A stretch of DNA of 64,000 bases, taken from Lachnospiraceae bacterium. GTDB lineage: Bacteria > Bacillota > Clostridia > Lachnospirales > Lachnospiraceae. The DNA lies in the NCBI GenBank assembly GCA_017482485.1, contig JAFUMV010000001.1, forward strand, positions 1 through 64,000. The letters are read 5' to 3'. The notes beneath the pieces were generated by a model. The model made no database searches. It saw only the letters and a program-made list of their open reading frames with translations, and was not told the origin of the DNA. Both the position numbers and the translations under genes were made by a program. Below, in pieces: positions 17,787 to 27,675 of this stretch; position 1 is the first letter of the stretch; the number at the start of each line of letters is the position of its first letter.

Positions 17787-17809
17787 AGTCTGAATGAGGG
17801 GACCTGGAT

Positions 17810-19474
17810 ATGGTACGGAAAATATATCAATTGAATGAAACAATCCTGCATCTTCCAATCGTTGACATTTCGGAAGAAGAGAAGCGTTATATCAGAATTG
17901 TGGATCTGGACAGCGGGAAACAGTTTGCAGAGTTTCGCATAGGACTGGCGGCAGAAAATGCGGATTTTTACTGCCCGCTGTATCTGAACGAGCTTGCCGG
18001 GCATGTGGTAGAGCTGTCCTGTAAGGATGAGAGTGCGCCGGACGATCTTTTTGACTCAATTATCGTTGGCGGCGAAATGGAGGAAAGAACGGATCTGTAC
18101 CCGGACCTTTACCGGGAGGAGGGACGTCAGCAGGTGCATTTTTCTCCCAAAAGAGGATGGCTGAACGACCCCAACGGACTGGTTTATGTGAATGGGGAAT
18201 TCCACATGAACTATCAGCACAATCCCTACGGTCCGACCCATGGAGCGGTCAACTTAAGCTGGGGATTTGCGGTGAGCAGAGACGGTGTGCATTTTAAGGA
18301 ATATCCGGATGTGATACGTCCCTGGGATATGCAGACATCGATCGCTTCCGGCAGCGCCATAGTGGATGAGAATAATCTGTCCGGATATGGAAAAGGGACG
18401 GTTCTTGCCGCCTATACCGCTTTGGCCAACAGAATATTCGATGAACGAAAGCCTGTCGGCACGCGGGGGCAGATGCTTATGTACAGCACGGACGGAGGCT
18501 ATTCTTTTCAATATTTTGAAAAAAATCCGATCATTCCTTCTTCTCCGACGCAGGGGTGGCGTGATCCGAAAATTCTGAGCATGGAAGACGGCAGCCTCTG
18601 TATCGCAGTATATGAAAAATATGAGGGAAAAAACTGTGTCAGCTTTTATTCCTCCAATGACTGTGTGAACTGGACGTTTCGTTCCAGAACGATGGATCTT
18701 TATGAATGTCCGGATCTGTTTGAAATGACAGCGGCCGAGTCCGGGGAAAAAAAGTGGATTCTCTACGGAGGAAACGGCATGTATCGTGTGGGAACGTTTG
18801 AAAATTATGCCTTTACCCAGATCGGAGAATCCCATTATCTGGACTACGGTTCTGCAACATATGCGGGCCAGACCTTTAATTCCCATCCGGATAAGGACTC
18901 CAGATATCATATGGCATGGATGAGAGATCTGTCTCAGAGCTGGCACTATAACCCGGATGATGAAAAACACGGACTTGCATTTTCGCAGTCCATGTCCCTG
19001 ATCTGCCGGTTTACCTTCCATGATACGAAGCTGGGATATCGCCTGTTTCGGGTTCCGATAGAGGCATTTTCTGCCCTTCGAAAGAAAGAGGCGAAAGTGA
19101 TGGAAGGTTCTGTTGGGGACAGGGATGAGTATGATCGGAAGGCATGTGTCATTCCTTTGGAAGTGCCGGGAGATGCCGAAATCACAATAGATGCCCAAAG
19201 GTTCGTCTGTCTGCTGGTAAACGGCTCCGGTTTTACTTATTATCCGGATACCGGCATCCTGCAGTTTACCAGCCAAAAAGAGTACAGGCTTACCACAAAA
19301 GGGGTTTTCAGAGTGAGAATCGTCACAGATGCAAAATCCATTGAATTTTTTATCTGCGATGAAATATCAGCCACCTTTTCCAATGTGGAAAAAGAAAAGG
19401 CGCTGACCATAGAAAGTGAAGCTGCATCCTGGAAATGCTCTTTGTGGCAGTTGGAAAGCATCTGGAAAAAGTAG
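17810..19474 (+). CDS. Glycoside hydrolase family 32 (fructosidase-type)
   Basis: This 554-residue protein has the three GH32 acidic motifs: WLNDPNG with nucleophile D120, WRDPK with D252, and YECPD with acid/base E299. They sit on a five-bladed propeller (about 105-400), and a beta-sandwich tail follows. An extra N-terminal beta domain of about 100 residues precedes the catalytic part. There is no signal peptide, so it should act in the cytoplasm on imported fructosides (sucrose, fructo-oligosaccharides or levan fragments). It stands 23 bases after the oxidoreductase gene. Activity on beta-fructosides is well supported by family; chain length preference is not. Confidence 0.93.
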   Translation: MVRKIYQLNETILHLPIVDISEEEKRYIRIVDLDSGKQFAEFRIGLAAENADFYCPLYLNELAGHVVELSCKDESAPDDLFDSIIVGGEMEERTDLYPDLYREEGRQQVHFSPKRGWLNDPNGLVYVNGEFHMNYQHNPYGPTHGAVNLSWGFAVSRDGVHFKEYPDVIRPWDMQTSIASGSAIVDENNLSGYGKGTVLAAYTALANRIFDERKPVGTRGQMLMYSTDGGYSFQYFEKNPIIPSSPTQGWRDPKILSMEDGSLCIAVYEKYEGKNCVSFYSSNDCVNWTFRSRTMDLYECPDLFEMTAAESGEKKWILYGGNGMYRVGTFENYAFTQIGESHYLDYGSATYAGQTFNSHPDKDSRYHMAWMRDLSQSWHYNPDDEKHGLAFSQSMSLICRFTFHDTKLGYRLFRVPIEAFSALRKKEAKVMEGSVGDRDEYDRKACVIPLEVPGDAEITIDAQRFVCLLVNGSGFTYYPDTGILQFTSQKEYRLTTKGVFRVRIVTDAKSIEFFICDEISATFSNVEKEKALTIESEAASWKCSLWQLESIWKK

Positions 19475-19500
19475 AGTTTCGGATGCAGAAAGGAGATCTC

Positions 19501-20219
19501 ATGATCAGAGTGACTGTCTGGAATGAATATTGTGTGGAAAAGGAAGTGAAGATTGCCGATGAGCTTTACCCAAACGGAATGCATAACGCCATTGCGACTT
19601 TTTAAGATGTGATGACATCGAGGTGAGAACCGCCACGCTGGAGGATGAAGAATGCGGTCTTACAGAAGAGGTATTGAATCACACGGATGTGCTGATCTGG
19701 TGGGCACATTGCCGTCAGGATCGCGTCCCGGATAAGATCGCTTTTTGGGTGAGGGATGCGGTGCTTAAGGGAATGGGATTTATCGCTTTGCATTCCGCCC
19801 ATCGCTCCAAGCCTTTTCAGCTTTTGACGGGGACCACCGGCTATCTGTCCTGGCGGATCGATGAGGACAGGGAAATTCTTTGGAATGTCAATCCGACACA
19901 TCCGATCACCAGAGGAATCGGACGATATTTTGAACTGCCTCATGAGGAAATTTATTCGGAGCCCTTTGACATTCCAAAGCCTGATGATCTGATTTTCATC
20001 GGCTGGTATGAGGGCGGAGATGTGTTTCGTTCCGGCTGTACTTTTTTAAGAGGAAACGGTAAGATATTTTACTTCCAGCCGGGACATGAGGAATATCCGA
20101 CTTTTTATGATGAAAATGTGCAGACAGTCATCCGCAACGCGGTATACTGGGCAAAACCGGAAGTCCGTCGGGATGAGCTGACCTGTTATCATGTGAAAAA
20201 GCCTTTGGGCACAGCCTAA
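19501..20219 (+). pseudogene. ThuA-like protein, one-base frameshift
   Basis: From ATG 19501, after an AGGAG site, the frame reads MIRVTVWNEYCVEKE and on to MHNAIATF, then stops at 19603. One extra T in the five-T run at 19599-19603 would continue it as LRCDDIEVRTATLEDEE into the long open frame that ends at 20219, giving a protein of about 239 residues. The joined sequence is ThuA-like (trehalose utilisation family, glutamine amidotransferase fold), with IWWAHCRQDRVPD and FIALHSAHRSKPF as family features. The break is in a homopolymer, so it may be a real mutation, a slippage site or a sequencing error. Confidence 0.82.
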
Positions 20220-20259
20220 GAAGCAGCAGAATTTTTGCCTGAAAGAAATGGAGAGTGCT

Positions 20260-21447
20260 ATGAAATTATTGAAAAAGTCATATTGTGCGAGACGGATATC
20301 ACCGGCTGACGGAGAGTTTTTCTTTGGATACTACGATCTTCAGCCTTTTTGCGGCGATCTGCACCTCACCCACCGGGTGAGTTTTGCGGATCGTCTGCAG
20401 AAAAGGGGCGATACGGCAGAGGTAGGGATTTTGGATATGAACACTGCAAAATATGAAAAACTGGATGTGACGGGCGCCTGGAATTTTCAGCAGGGAGCCA
20501 TGCTGCAGTGGAATCCTCTGGCTCCGAAGGATGAGGTCATCTACAATTCCCTGTCCGATGGCGACTATAATGCGACGGTTTTAAATATTCATACAGGGAA
20601 AAAACGGTTTCTGGACAGACCGGTGGCGAACGTATCTCCGAAGGGAGATTATGCGCTGAGCATCAACTTTCCGCGCATGTATGATTTTCGACCCGGCTAT
20701 GGCTATGCGGAATATGGGGATCCGTTTTATTACCATAACCACAGCGCAGAGGACGACGTATTTCTGATCAATTTAAAGAGCGGAAAGAGCAGGCTGATCA
20801 TATCTTTGGAGGAAATCTGGGAGTTTTCCCACAGGCATTTCGGGGATAAGGACCAGAAGATGATCATCAATCATCTCGGTTTTAATACGGATGGAAGCCG
20901 TTTTGTGATGCAGGTCCGCAATTTTCCGGAGCCGGGAAAGCGGCATGACACCGCAGTGATCACTGCCAATCGGGACGGAAGTGACATGTTTTTGCTATCC
21001 GATTACGGCGTACAGTCTCATTACTATTGGATTGATAAAGAGCATCTGATCATGTATGCAGGAGGCAGAGAACTGGCGTGCGCAAGAGGCTGGGGAAATA
21101 ATTATATTTTCACCGACAAGACCTGGGAAGGATGTCCGGTTGCAGACGGATTTTTCTATGATGATAATCATATGAGTTATTCGCCTGATAGAAAATTTCT
21201 GCTGACGGATACCTATCCCGATGAGAAGATGATGCAGACGCTGCGGATTTACAGCTTTGAGAAGAATACCTGCATGGATCTGGGGAAATTTTATTCGCTT
21301 CCCCGTTCCACGACGGATATCAGATGTGACCTGCATCCCAGATGGAATCAGGATGGCAGCAGAATAAGCTTTGATTCCACCCACGAAGGTTTCCGGGGTG
21401 TTTATCTGGTGGATGCAGAAGCGATCAGGGATGAATTGTTTGATTAG
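20260..21447 (+). CDS. WD40/PD40-like beta-propeller protein
   Basis: A 395-residue cytoplasmic protein built of repeated beta-propeller blades: WNPLAPKDEVIYNS, FNTDGSRFVMQVRN and HPRWNQDGSRISFDS are typical TolB/PD40-style blades. There is no signal peptide. GGAG at 20249 is correctly spaced for ATG 20260; an earlier ATG at 20248 overlaps that site. The fold is shared with oligogalacturonate lyases, and the tagaturonate and altronate genes follow three genes later, so a role in uronide breakdown is possible, but no catalytic residue can be assigned. It is translationally close to the GH2 gene. Confidence 0.7.
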   Translation: MKLLKKSYCARRISPADGEFFFGYYDLQPFCGDLHLTHRVSFADRLQKRGDTAEVGILDMNTAKYEKLDVTGAWNFQQGAMLQWNPLAPKDEVIYNSLSDGDYNATVLNIHTGKKRFLDRPVANVSPKGDYALSINFPRMYDFRPGYGYAEYGDPFYYHNHSAEDDVFLINLKSGKSRLIISLEEIWEFSHRHFGDKDQKMIINHLGFNTDGSRFVMQVRNFPEPGKRHDTAVITANRDGSDMFLLSDYGVQSHYYWIDKEHLIMYAGGRELACARGWGNNYIFTDKTWEGCPVADGFFYDDNHMSYSPDRKFLLTDTYPDEKMMQTLRIYSFEKNTCMDLGKFYSLPRSTTDIRCDLHPRWNQDGSRISFDSTHEGFRGVYLVDAEAIRDELFD

Positions 21448-21462
21448 CAGGGAGAGAATGTT

Positions 21463-24318
21463 TTGATTTATACTTCTTTTTCATTAAACGGTGCATGGGA
21501 AATGTACTATCAGGAGGAGAAATATACCGGGAACGAGCCGCCTTTTCAGAGTCTGGAGAATGATTTTTCCCAAATTTCTCCGGAAGGCATGGGCAGCTAT
21601 GTGGTGGAGCAGGCTGTGCCGGGGTACTGGGAGGACATGACGGAAGCGTTTCTGGAAACTCCTTTTTTTCGAAACCTGAAAATTAATCCGGAATACGGCA
21701 TCTGGCAGTATCCGATAGCGGGAAACGCACCGGACATGGCATTGCCGAATGTGATCGGAAATTTCTTTTATCGGCGCAGTTTTTGGTTCGAAAAGACTGA
21801 CAGCGCTGCGGTGCTTCATTTTGCGGGAGTGCAAAACGCGGTTTCTGTCTGGGTAAATGATGTATATCTGGGACGGCATGAAGGTTACAGCGCTCCTTTT
21901 GAAATGAAGATTCAGGATGATGTGCTTAAGGATGGCGAAAATACGATTGTCCTGTCCGTGTCGAATCATCGCCTGAAAGGATATGCGGGGGAGCCTGTAT
22001 CCGGCCTCACTTCCCGTGCGGCAAACGAATGCAGCGGCGGCATAACGGGGGATGTGGAGCTGAGGGTGTATAACAGTCCTTTGCGGGATGCCTCGATTTT
22101 GATATCGGAAGACTGCGAAAGCGTCCATGTGAAGGTGGAAATGGACGGAATGGCAAAATTTTTATCAAAAATCGGAGGTGATGTCTGCCGATGGAAGGTC
22201 TGTGACGGAAAACGGCTGATAAAGAGCGGAGAATGCAGCTGGGAGTTTTCCGGGGAAACCTCCGAAAAAATTTTAGAGGAGTTTTCCTTTGATACCTGTG
22301 GTCTGGAGCGATGGAGCCCCGAAAATCCAAAGCTGTACACGCTGGAAATTTCCTGTAGGGAAGGTGCGCTGGTGCGCAGCTTCGGGGTGCGAAGGCTTGT
22401 GGCAGACGGTGTGCATTTTCGGCTGAACGATATTCCCTATTATCTGCGGGGTATCTGTGAACACTGCTATTTTCCGGAGACAGTGCATCCGAATCATGAC
22501 GCTGTGTATTACCGCAGCATCATCCGAACCGTGAAAAAGCTGGGATTTAATTTCATTCGCTTTCACACATGGGTTCCGGAGGAGGAATATTTACAGGCTG
22601 CGGATGAGCTGGGCATGCTCATTCAGGTGGAGTGTCCGAACAACACCACGCTCTCCCAGTGGGAGGAGATCGTGAAGTTCTGCCGAAGGCATCCTTCTGT
22701 TGTGATTTACTGCTGCGGAAACGAGCTTCTGTTGGATGATCCCTTTATCGAGTATCTGCGCGATTTCGGAACCTTTGTGCATGAAAATACGGATGCGCTG
22801 TTTTCTCCCATGAGCGCCATGAGAGGCGTGGAATATTTCTGGGCAGAACCTGAGCAGGAGGCCGAAACCCGGGAGGAACCCTTAAAGCATCATCCGCGCC
22901 GCATCAGGAAGCTGAGCGAATTTGGCGATCTTTTTTCAAGCTATGCAAACGGACAGCACAGCTATACTTCTCTGGATGCAGATCCCCAAAAAGTGGATGC
23001 CTGGAGCTGTGCGTACAATAAGCCCCGCGTGAGCCATGAAATCTGTATTGACGGCACCTATGCGGATCTGAGCCTGAAAGACAGATATAAAGATACCCGC
23101 ATCGGAAAAACGGAGATGTTTTCTTCCATAGAAAGACATCTTTTGAAAAAAGGGCTTTTGAAGAAGGCACCGCTGTATTTTATAAATTCCTCCGAGTGGC
23201 AGCGCCGTGTGCGGAAATACTGTTTTGAAGCTGTGCGCAGAAGCAATCACATAGCGGGCTATGATTTTCTGGGACCGTTAGACACCCACTGGCATACCTT
23301 TGGCTATGACGTAGGGATGATGAATGAGTTTTATGAGATGAAGCCGGGTGAGACGGTGAGAAATGTATTGATGTACAACTCTGCAGCGGTGTTGCTTACC
23401 GATCTTGGAAAACGTACCAATTTCACCGCAAAAGAAGCTTTGAAATTTCATATTCTGATTTCTTATTATGGAAAAAAAGATCTGGAAGACGCGCATCTAT
23501 GTGTTCGGCTCAGCCTGGATGGTGCGGTGGTCGAGCGCAGGCATGTGACGATTGATCGGGTGAAAAACGGGACTGTTTCCAATTTATATGAATTTTCCTG
23601 CACTTTACCCGACGTAAAAAAGCCGGGAGCCATGAAGCTGTATGTGACTTTGGATGGCTGCGAAATCTTTGCTGAAAATGAGTGGGAGCTGTATCTGTTT
23701 CCGGACGAGGCATGGGAAGATTCCGATAGGAGCGATAATGGGATGGTGATATCCGAAGGAATGGAACTGGAGCGATTGGAAAGGCTTCTGGAAGAGGGAC
23801 GGGATGTGCTGCTGCTTGGTACGGAGCCGTTTGCAAGCCTGCCCACAACCTTTCGCATTGCGCTTGCAGGACGGACAGGCGGAAATCTTGCGACTGTGAT
23901 CCATGACCATCCGGTTTTTAGAGATCTGCCGAATGATGGCTTTTGCGGATGGCAGTTTGCCCGACTTTTGGAAGGCGGGCAGGCGATTTGCTTTGAAAGT
24001 GATGAAGTGCCCTTTCATCCGATCATTGAAGTGGCGTCTGTTCATAAATATGCGATTCGTCAGGCTGCGCTGTTTGAGTTTCAGGTTATGAACGGCAGGC
24101 TTTTGGTATGCAGTCTGCGGTTTGACGAGGATGACCCTGCAGCGCGCTGGCTGAGAAATCGGCTGATTTCTTATTTAAAAAGCGAAGCTTTCCATCCCGC
24201 TGATGTGCTGAGTGCAGAGCAGCTTCGCAGTTTGGCAAAGGGCGGCGTGAAGAAGGCGCCGACAAATACGAATTTTGCATTTAATGTGAATGATAAAACG
24301 GCTGTGCGCGGGAAATAG
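21463..24318 (+). CDS. Glycoside hydrolase family 2 protein
   Basis: The 951-residue protein has the GH2 order: sugar-binding jelly roll (about 75-215, LHFAGVQNAVSVWVNDVYLG), immunoglobulin-like domain, then TIM barrel from about 325 with YYLRGICEHCYFPE and the acid/base Glu in CCGNELL. The usual nucleophile block is hard to place, and residues 770-950 form an extra C-terminal part not typical of beta-galactosidases. The start is TTG at 21463 after GGGAGAG; the nearest ATG is out of frame. No signal peptide is visible. Beta-galactosidase, glucuronidase or mannosidase are all possible within the family. Confidence 0.85.
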   Translation: MIYTSFSLNGAWEMYYQEEKYTGNEPPFQSLENDFSQISPEGMGSYVVEQAVPGYWEDMTEAFLETPFFRNLKINPEYGIWQYPIAGNAPDMALPNVIGNFFYRRSFWFEKTDSAAVLHFAGVQNAVSVWVNDVYLGRHEGYSAPFEMKIQDDVLKDGENTIVLSVSNHRLKGYAGEPVSGLTSRAANECSGGITGDVELRVYNSPLRDASILISEDCESVHVKVEMDGMAKFLSKIGGDVCRWKVCDGKRLIKSGECSWEFSGETSEKILEEFSFDTCGLERWSPENPKLYTLEISCREGALVRSFGVRRLVADGVHFRLNDIPYYLRGICEHCYFPETVHPNHDAVYYRSIIRTVKKLGFNFIRFHTWVPEEEYLQAADELGMLIQVECPNNTTLSQWEEIVKFCRRHPSVVIYCCGNELLLDDPFIEYLRDFGTFVHENTDALFSPMSAMRGVEYFWAEPEQEAETREEPLKHHPRRIRKLSEFGDLFSSYANGQHSYTSLDADPQKVDAWSCAYNKPRVSHEICIDGTYADLSLKDRYKDTRIGKTEMFSSIERHLLKKGLLKKAPLYFINSSEWQRRVRKYCFEAVRRSNHIAGYDFLGPLDTHWHTFGYDVGMMNEFYEMKPGETVRNVLMYNSAAVLLTDLGKRTNFTAKEALKFHILISYYGKKDLEDAHLCVRLSLDGAVVERRHVTIDRVKNGTVSNLYEFSCTLPDVKKPGAMKLYVTLDGCEIFAENEWELYLFPDEAWEDSDRSDNGMVISEGMELERLERLLEEGRDVLLLGTEPFASLPTTFRIALAGRTGGNLATVIHDHPVFRDLPNDGFCGWQFARLLEGGQAICFESDEVPFHPIIEVASVHKYAIRQAALFEFQVMNGRLLVCSLRFDEDDPAARWLRNRLISYLKSEAFHPADVLSAEQLRSLAKGGVKKAPTNTNFAFNVNDKTAVRGK

Positions 24319-24377
24319 GTCATGATCTTTTTGCATTTGGGACAGGCTTCTATGGATATCATACAAGGAGAGATACG

Positions 24378-25847
24378 ATGGAATTGTTGAATAAAAAAAA
24401 GACAGGGAAGGCAGAACGGCCAATTAAGGTATTACAGTTTGGGGAAGGAAATTTCCTACGCGGTTTTGTGGATTATATGATCGATATCGCCAATGAAAGA
24501 GGATATTTCGCAGGAGATATCGTACTGGTAAAGCCCATCGAATCCGGCACGCTGGAGAGACTGCGCAATCAGGAATGTCAGTATACAGTTTCCCTGAGAG
24601 GCATTGCAGACGGCAAACCTGCTGTGCAAAACCGCATTGTTACGAGCGTGACAGATGCGGTTGCGTCATATGAAGAGTATGACAGATACAGCGAATATGC
24701 AAAACTTGATACACTCAGGTTTATCGTATCCAATACAACAGAGGCCGGAATCGTGTACGACAAAAACGACAGGCTTAAGATGTGTCCTCCCGCCAGTTTC
24801 CCCGGAAAACTGTCCAAGTTCCTTTATGAAAGATACCAATATTTCGATGGCGCATATGATAAAGGCCTCGTGATGCTCCCTGTTGAACTGATCGATGACA
24901 ATGGCATTCATTTAAAGGAATGTGTGCTGAAGCAGGCGGATAACTGGGGACTGGAAGAAGGATTTAAGCGGTGGCTGAATGAGGCATGCGTATTTACCTC
25001 CACACTTGTTGACCGTATCATTACCGGATATCCTGCCGGTGAGGACAGACGGCTGTGGGAAGAATGGGGATATGAAGACCACAATATCGTAACAGGTGAG
25101 CCATTTGCGCTCTGGGTCATTGAAAGTGAAAAGGATATCAGCGGAGAACTGCCGTTGACGAAAGCCGGTCTTCCTGTCATTTTTACAGACAATCAGAAGC
25201 CTTATAAACAGAGAAAGGTCAGAATCCTGAATGGTGCGCATACATCCTTTGTGCTGGCTTCTTTCCTGGCAGGCAACGATTATGTGCTAGAGTCTATGGA
25301 AGATAAAATGCTATATGAGTTCATGTATCATTGCATTTATGATGAAGTGATTCCCACTCTCACGTTGCCGAAGGAGGAATTAAAGGAATTTGCCCAGGCA
25401 GTGATCACCCGGTTCAGAAATCCTTATGTGAAGCATTCACTTTTATCCATATCCCTGAATTCAGTATCCAAATGGCGCGCAAGATGTATGCCGAGCCTTC
25501 TTGCCTATGTGGAGAACACGGGTGAACTGCCGAAGCGTCTGACCTTTTCTGTCGCTGCCCGGATGGCTTTCTATTCTGCAACCGAGAGACAGGACAAGGT
25601 CCTGATCGGAAAGCGTGACGGTGAAGCATATAAGATCATGGATGATGCTGCAGTATTGGATTTCTTTGCGGCAAACTGCAAAAAGGAAACAGCTGAATTT
25701 GTAAATCTGTGCCTGTCCAATGTTGCATTTTGGGGACAAAATCTGACAGAAATCGACGGTCTGGCTGATCAGGCAGCAGCATATCTTGAGGATGTCAGAA
25801 CGCTTGGTATGCGCAAGGCGATGCAGAAAAACTTTGGGGAAGACTGA
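24378..25847 (+). CDS. uxaB: Tagaturonate reductase (altronate oxidoreductase)
   Basis: This 489-residue member of the long-chain mannitol dehydrogenase family shows the UxaB-type opening LQFGEGNFLRGFVDYMID and the catalytic-region motif VRILNGAHTSFVL with its Lys upstream (KQRK). It reduces D-tagaturonate to D-altronate with NADH in galacturonate breakdown. An AAGGAGAG site precedes the ATG. It stands directly before altronate dehydratase, which uses its product. Uronate isomerase, KDG kinase and KDPG aldolase genes are not in the window and must lie elsewhere if the pathway is complete. Confidence 0.9.
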   Translation: MELLNKKKTGKAERPIKVLQFGEGNFLRGFVDYMIDIANERGYFAGDIVLVKPIESGTLERLRNQECQYTVSLRGIADGKPAVQNRIVTSVTDAVASYEEYDRYSEYAKLDTLRFIVSNTTEAGIVYDKNDRLKMCPPASFPGKLSKFLYERYQYFDGAYDKGLVMLPVELIDDNGIHLKECVLKQADNWGLEEGFKRWLNEACVFTSTLVDRIITGYPAGEDRRLWEEWGYEDHNIVTGEPFALWVIESEKDISGELPLTKAGLPVIFTDNQKPYKQRKVRILNGAHTSFVLASFLAGNDYVLESMEDKMLYEFMYHCIYDEVIPTLTLPKEELKEFAQAVITRFRNPYVKHSLLSISLNSVSKWRARCMPSLLAYVENTGELPKRLTFSVAARMAFYSATERQDKVLIGKRDGEAYKIMDDAAVLDFFAANCKKETAEFVNLCLSNVAFWGQNLTEIDGLADQAAAYLEDVRTLGMRKAMQKNFGED

Positions 25848-25935
25848 GAGATGTGACGGCCCGGCTGCACACCGGACTGTTTCTTTCATAACTGAGCCGG
25901 AAGGCGTACAGCTTCACAGGAAAGGAAAACGGCAA

Positions 25936-27417
25936 ATGGCTAACATAATCAGGATCCATAACGACGACAATGTGGTGGTCGCAATTGATGAGATCAGACA
26001 GGGCGAAGTGTTTCTGATGGACAATGAGGAGATCAAAGCGGTATCGGACATCCCTGCCGGACACAAAATGGCATCGCAGGATCTGGATAAAAACATGCAG
26101 GTGATAAAATACGGATATCCGATCGGTCATGCGACGCAGAAGGTCTCAAAAGGCGAATGGATTCACACTCACAATCTCAAGACCGGATTGGGTGATCTGC
26201 TGGATTATACATACGAACCGGTGGAATTGAAGGAGATGGAAAAGCGGGAAGCCTATTTCATGGGATTTGAACGCCCGGACGGTAAAGTGGGAGTGAGAAA
26301 TGAAATATGGATCATTCCGACAGTGGGATGTGTGAATAATGTTGCGTCGGCAATGGCCAGAGAGGCGTCTGCTTTTGTAAAGGGAAGCGTGGATGAGGTG
26401 GCAGCTTTCCCACATCCCTACGGCTGTTCACAGATGGGAGACGATCAGGAGCATACAAGAACCATTCTGGCGGATCTGATCAATCACCCCAATGCCGGAG
26501 GCGTTTTGGTTCTTGGACTTGGCTGTGAGAACAGCAATATAGAGATCTTGAAGAATCATATCGGTGAGTACGATGAAAACAGAGTGAAGTTTCTGGTATG
26601 TCAGGAAAGTGATGATGAAATGGCTGACGGTCTGCAGCTGATTCGTGAGCTGATCGATCAGGCGTCCTTGCTGGAACGTACCAGGATCAGTGCAGATAAG
26701 CTGATCGTTGGAATGAAGTGCGGAGGCAGTGATGGTTTTTCCGGCATCACCGCAAATCCTCTTGTGGGACAGTTTTCAGACATGCTGATCGCGTGCGGGG
26801 GCACGACGATTCTGACAGAAGTGCCGGAAATGTTCGGCGCGGAGACACTGCTGATGAATCGCTGTGAGAATGAATTGTTGTTTGAAAAAACAGTGAATCT
26901 GATCAATGATTTCAAAAATTACTTTAAGCGTCACAATCAGACGATCTATGAAAATCCGTCTCCCGGCAATAAAACGGGAGGTATTTCCACTCTGGAGGAT
27001 AAATCTCTCGGCTGCACCCAGAAATCCGGTTCCGCACTGGTGAAGGGAGTTCTTGCTTATGGTGAGACGGTAAAAGAACCGGGGCTGAACCTGCTCAGTG
27101 CGCCTGGGAATGATCTGGTGGCATCCACTGCTCTGGCAGCATCAGGTGCTCAGATCGTCCTGTTTACTACCGGAAGAGGAACTCCGTTCGCGTCTCCGGT
27201 GCCCACTGTTAAGATATCCAGCAACAGCAGACTGGCAGGTAAAAAAGAAAAGTGGATCGACTTTAATGCCGGCGTTTTGGCGGAAAGCGCAGATATGACA
27301 GAGACTACGGAGGCTTTCTTCGAATATATTCTGGATGTGGCTTCCGGCAGGAAGGTATGCAGTGAAATCACCGGATATCATGACATGGCCATTTTTAAAC
27401 AGGGGGTTACGTTATAG
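25936..27417 (+). CDS. uxaA: Altronate dehydratase
   Basis: A 493-residue UxaA-type enzyme with an N-terminal SAF domain (about 1-95, IHNDDNVVVAIDEIRQGE) and a large C-terminal lyase domain holding PHPYGCSQMGDDQEHT, GLGCENSN and MKCGGSDGFSGITANP. It removes water from D-altronate to give 2-keto-3-deoxygluconate and needs a metal ion. Start ATG 25936 follows AGGAAAGGAAAA; an upstream frame extension overlaps uxaB and lacks homology. The gene is 88 bases after uxaB, in the same direction, and is the last of the locus. Confidence 0.93.
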   Translation: MANIIRIHNDDNVVVAIDEIRQGEVFLMDNEEIKAVSDIPAGHKMASQDLDKNMQVIKYGYPIGHATQKVSKGEWIHTHNLKTGLGDLLDYTYEPVELKEMEKREAYFMGFERPDGKVGVRNEIWIIPTVGCVNNVASAMAREASAFVKGSVDEVAAFPHPYGCSQMGDDQEHTRTILADLINHPNAGGVLVLGLGCENSNIEILKNHIGEYDENRVKFLVCQESDDEMADGLQLIRELIDQASLLERTRISADKLIVGMKCGGSDGFSGITANPLVGQFSDMLIACGGTTILTEVPEMFGAETLLMNRCENELLFEKTVNLINDFKNYFKRHNQTIYENPSPGNKTGGISTLEDKSLGCTQKSGSALVKGVLAYGETVKEPGLNLLSAPGNDLVASTALAASGAQIVLFTTGRGTPFASPVPTVKISSNSRLAGKKEKWIDFNAGVLAESADMTETTEAFFEYILDVASGRKVCSEITGYHDMAIFKQGVTL

Positions 27418-27620
27418 GGCTTTGTTACACAAAGCCACAGAAACAGCATTGAAGAACATTGTTGAATTTACAAGGATCTATCCAAAATTCTATTGCAGCA
27501 GCGTATCGTAGGTCTGCGAATCACAATCTATGATACCGAACTTCCGGCGCTGCGGGTAAAGGAAAAGAAGCTTATGAAAGATACTGAGGATGGAATTGTA
27601 CATTACCTGTCAGCTTGTAT

Positions 27621-27667
27621 ATGACTTTACTATTTTTTAATAAATCAATTAGCACTCACCTCTTGAC
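27621..27667 (+). repeat. 47-bp direct repeat, copy 2 (clpB promoter region)
   Basis: Identical to 6346-6392. In this copy the sequence continues into the intact CIRCE element and -35 box, so this is the functional version. Confidence 0.95.
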
Positions 27668-27675
27668 AGTGCTAA
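27649..27675 (+). promoter_or_regulatory. CIRCE element (HrcA operator)
   Basis: TTAGCACTC, nine bases, CAGTGCTAA: this matches the CIRCE consensus TTAGCACTC-N9-GAGTGCTAA at 17 of 18 arm positions. It overlaps the -35 box of the clpB promoter, so bound HrcA repressor would block RNA polymerase until heat or misfolded protein relieves it. Confidence 0.93.

Noticed and set aside
27470..27628. An open frame before clpB that might be a small gene
   Set aside because: No start codon with a ribosome site and no recognisable family; more likely a scrap or chance.
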